Positions 62,295-64,000 of a DNA stretch of 64,000 bases are shown piece by piece. Source of the DNA: Sphingobacteriales bacterium (GTDB lineage Bacteria; Bacteroidota; Bacteroidia; Chitinophagales; UBA2359); NCBI GenBank assembly GCA_016718845.1, contig JADKCK010000107.1, positions 1 through 64,000 on the forward strand, written 5' to 3'. Under the pieces are notes generated by a model. The model saw only the letters and a list, made by a program, of their open reading frames with translations, made no database searches and was not told the origin of the DNA. Within the stretch, counting starts at the first letter, position 1, and each line of letters starts with the position of its first letter. A program made the translations under genes and the position numbers.

Positions 62295-62494
62295 ACATAG
62301 GCAATTTAACCGAGGCACAAAAATGCTACCAAAAAGCATTAGCCCTTAACCCCGATTACGAAACCACCCTGCTTAACTATGCCGCCTTGCAACTGTTGCT
62401 GCAAAACAAGCCCGCCGCCAAAAACTTGTTACAACGAGCCTTAAAAATAAACCCCAATAATAATCAAGCAAAAGCAATATTGCAGTCAATTTAA
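62276..62494 (+). CDS. Multihaem cytochrome c with TPRs, C-terminal TPR piece
   Basis: The last TPRs of the same protein: GFVYVNIGNLTEAQKCYQKALALNPDYETTLLNYAALQLLLQNKPAAKNLLQRALKINPNN. The frame is open upstream as VSALTNLG. One extra A in the AAAA run near 62253 makes KTQKHVSALTNLGFVYV continuous with the main part. It is not an independent gene. Confidence 0.7.
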   Translation: MGFVYVNIGNLTEAQKCYQKALALNPDYETTLLNYAALQLLLQNKPAAKNLLQRALKINPNNNQAKAILQSI

Positions 62495-63319
62495 GGCTTT
62501 GTTTAGTAACATTAGCCACAACTGTTGACGGATAAATTGACGATAAATGCCGTTGCCCGTTTTTTTATCAACAAATAACCATATTACACACTTAACGGGG
62601 ACCTAAAATGTCGATTTTTACACAATAGTGTTGAATGGTGTACATTACCTTAAAAAGTCTAAAAACTGCGTTAACCCTAATATTTATGGGTACTTTTTGG
62701 TTGATGATGATGTTTGCGTTTGCCGCTCACGTTTAGGATTATGGAGTATTATAGTAACTCTGCTGGAGGCGTAAAATGACCGGACTTTTCCGCTCCGTAG
62801 GATGGTTCGCAAAAATAGCCGAACCTGCTACTTTTAGTGTAGATAGACTTTGGGTGCGCGATAAATGCTTATTTGTGCTGGATAAAACCAATATTTATCG
62901 AAAATTTAAACCTACCATTGGATAGATTTGTTCAGTAAAATAAGATCGGCCTAAAATCAAACCCCTTTTGCCAACCCAGTTCTAAAGGAGCTGGTTTACA
63001 TACTCTGTAAAATCCATACTTCAATCAAACACTTTGAATCTATGAAACCGTACTAACCCAATATTTATGAAACACCTGCTTTTTTGTTTGTTGATGATGT
63101 ATTTTTAGACGTAACACAACATCGCCCCATCGTAAAATAGAACGCTGATTTTTTATGATTTTTATGATGCCTTATGATTGCTCGCCATGCAATTATCACC
63201 GTGTCTCAAAATCTATGTTTCTATGTGTCAAAATAGAACGCTGATTTTTTATGATTGTTCATGATTTTCGATTTGCGTAAAGGCATTTCACTCTTTTCCC
63301 TTTTCTTCAACCACCTATT
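62495..63319. other. Gene-poor spacer with degenerate and direct repeats
   Basis: The 27-bp word aaaatagaacgctgattttt plus tatgatt occurs at 63134-63160 and 63230-63256. The segments near 62668-62710 and 63057-63110 (aaccc..aatatttatg ... gttgatgatg) are diverged copies of each other. One 49-codon open frame (62776-62925, MTGLFRSVGWFAKIAEPATF start) has no recognisable relatives and is not called. No tRNA or terminator is seen. Confidence 0.5.
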
Positions 63320-64000
63320 ATGGAGGGCAAAAACTTATCGTTTTACCTGCACCATCTCTCGACACAAAACACCACGCCCATCACCGATTTGCACAGCCCC
63401 GAACAGCGTTTGCAGTTTTTTAGGCAAGTAAGTCAGTTGATGCGGCGTTACGACATTTATTTTAGATTAAGCCAAAAAACCGACAATAAACAAACCGCTG
63501 CCGAGCAAATTTATGCCTACATTTGCACGTTTATTTTGCACAAAGCCCTTGCCGATAATCAACACTTAAAATATGGGGCAGCTTATCAGCGCAACATCGA
63601 GGCTTTGTACAAAGCACTACAAACACACCGTTTCGACGATGCTTTTGACACCATTGATGCCCAGTATCGCCAAACACAAACCCTACTTAAAAAACACCAA
63701 GTTAGGGTGTGGAGCGGTAGTTTTTTGACAGAAATGCGCAATTTGCGCAAAAATACCACGCTGCAACTCAACGACATGTTGATTTGGTTGGATATGGTGG
63801 CGATGCTTAACCGCCATAGTTTTGCTCATCTGCCCCACGACATTCTGGGCATGGTGTACGAAAACTACATGAGACAGTTTGTAAACACCAAATTGGGGCA
63901 AGTTTTTACCCCGCCTATATTGGTAGATTTGATGCTCGACGAGGCACAGTTTCGCCCAAATACCCAATTTATCGACCCCTCGTGTGGGGCAGGCGCGTTT
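63320..64000 (+). CDS. N6-adenine DNA methyltransferase (HsdM-like or type IIG-like), cut by the window end
   Basis: 227 residues are visible, with no stop before the window edge. The helical N-terminal region (MEGKNLSFYLHHLSTQN..., LNDMLIWLDMVAMLNRHSF) leads to a canonical N6-methylase start: HDILGMVYENYMRQFVNTKLGQVFTPPILVDLMLDEA, then motif I IDPSCGAGAF, the SAM-binding loop. LGQ(V/Y)(Y/F)TP is the signature of HsdM and type IIG enzymes. The catalytic (N/D)PP(Y/F) motif and any specificity or nuclease part lie beyond the window. It may belong to a restriction-modification or other DNA-modification defence locus. That cannot be decided here. Confidence 0.82.
   Translation, partial: MEGKNLSFYLHHLSTQNTTPITDLHSPEQRLQFFRQVSQLMRRYDIYFRLSQKTDNKQTAAEQIYAYICTFILHKALADNQHLKYGAAYQRNIEALYKALQTHRFDDAFDTIDAQYRQTQTLLKKHQVRVWSGSFLTEMRNLRKNTTLQLNDMLIWLDMVAMLNRHSFAHLPHDILGMVYENYMRQFVNTKLGQVFTPPILVDLMLDEAQFRPNTQFIDPSCGAGAF

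Noticed and set aside
62776..62925. 49-codon plus-strand open frame
   Set aside because: Too short, no recognisable family, and surrounded by degenerate repeats.

Overview
This window comes from a member of the Bacteroidota, probably on the Chitinophagales/Saprospirales side. That placement is inferred from gene content, not from any rRNA. The evidence is: type IX secretion (T9SS) C-terminal sorting domains of type A and type B on several secreted proteins, a PorE-like envelope protein, a TonB receptor with a carboxypeptidase-regulatory N-domain, FG-GAP and SBBP repeat adhesin-like proteins, and the Bacteroidota promoter motif TAnnTTTG (-7), sometimes with a TTTG/TTG box about 20 nt upstream. 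I saw no rRNA, tRNA, CRISPR array or intact transposase.

Layout. 1-3.0 kb: a frame-broken secreted FG-GAP/PKD protein. 3.4-12 kb: metabolism, with PaaN aldehyde dehydrogenase and the 2-oxoglutarate dehydrogenase E2 (sucB) and E1 (sucA), which are separated by a small OB-like protein and a membrane subtilase. 12-20 kb: a YfiT/DinB protein, a Dna2-like nuclease-helicase in three frames, a PD-(D/E)XK-like protein, peptidyl-tRNA hydrolase, a small lipoprotein, thymidine kinase and a membrane-anchored FMN glutamate-synthase-like enzyme. 20.9-24.8 kb: a VWA lipoprotein, a protein of unknown function, a 21-bp minisatellite and a hairpin array bounded by inverted repeats. 24.8-27.8 kb: a TIR-NTPase-TPR (STAND/NLR-like) protein. 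28-32.8 kb: an SBBP propeller protein and an alpha-helical repeat protein. 32.9-39.2 kb: duplicated T9SS cargo, a P-loop protein, an unusual ABC exporter and a tandem pair of paralogues. 39.5-50.3 kb: T9SS-exported subtilase, unknown protein and hydrolase, with repeat-rich spacers. 50.5-60 kb: TonB receptor, SLBB polysaccharide export protein, PorE-like protein and a Wzz-like protein. 60.2-62.5 kb: rhodanese and a seven-haem cytochrome c with TPRs. From 63.3 kb to the window end: the start of an N6-adenine DNA methylase.

The dominant oddity is that six long genes are split by single-nucleotide frameshifts (at least nine, excluding the badly scrambled first 487 bases), and a seventh gene has an in-frame stop. 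Most shifts sit in short A/T runs and in each case the adjacent frame continues the same domain. Indel errors in the underlying assembly are the simplest explanation, so the split pieces are annotated separately but should be read as single genes. The most interesting biology is the TIR-STAND-TPR protein, the TIR-bounded array of seven hairpins, the 21-bp minisatellite open in several frames, the nested inverted-repeat element near 44.7-45.0 kb, and the PorE-like protein that ends in a SPOR domain.
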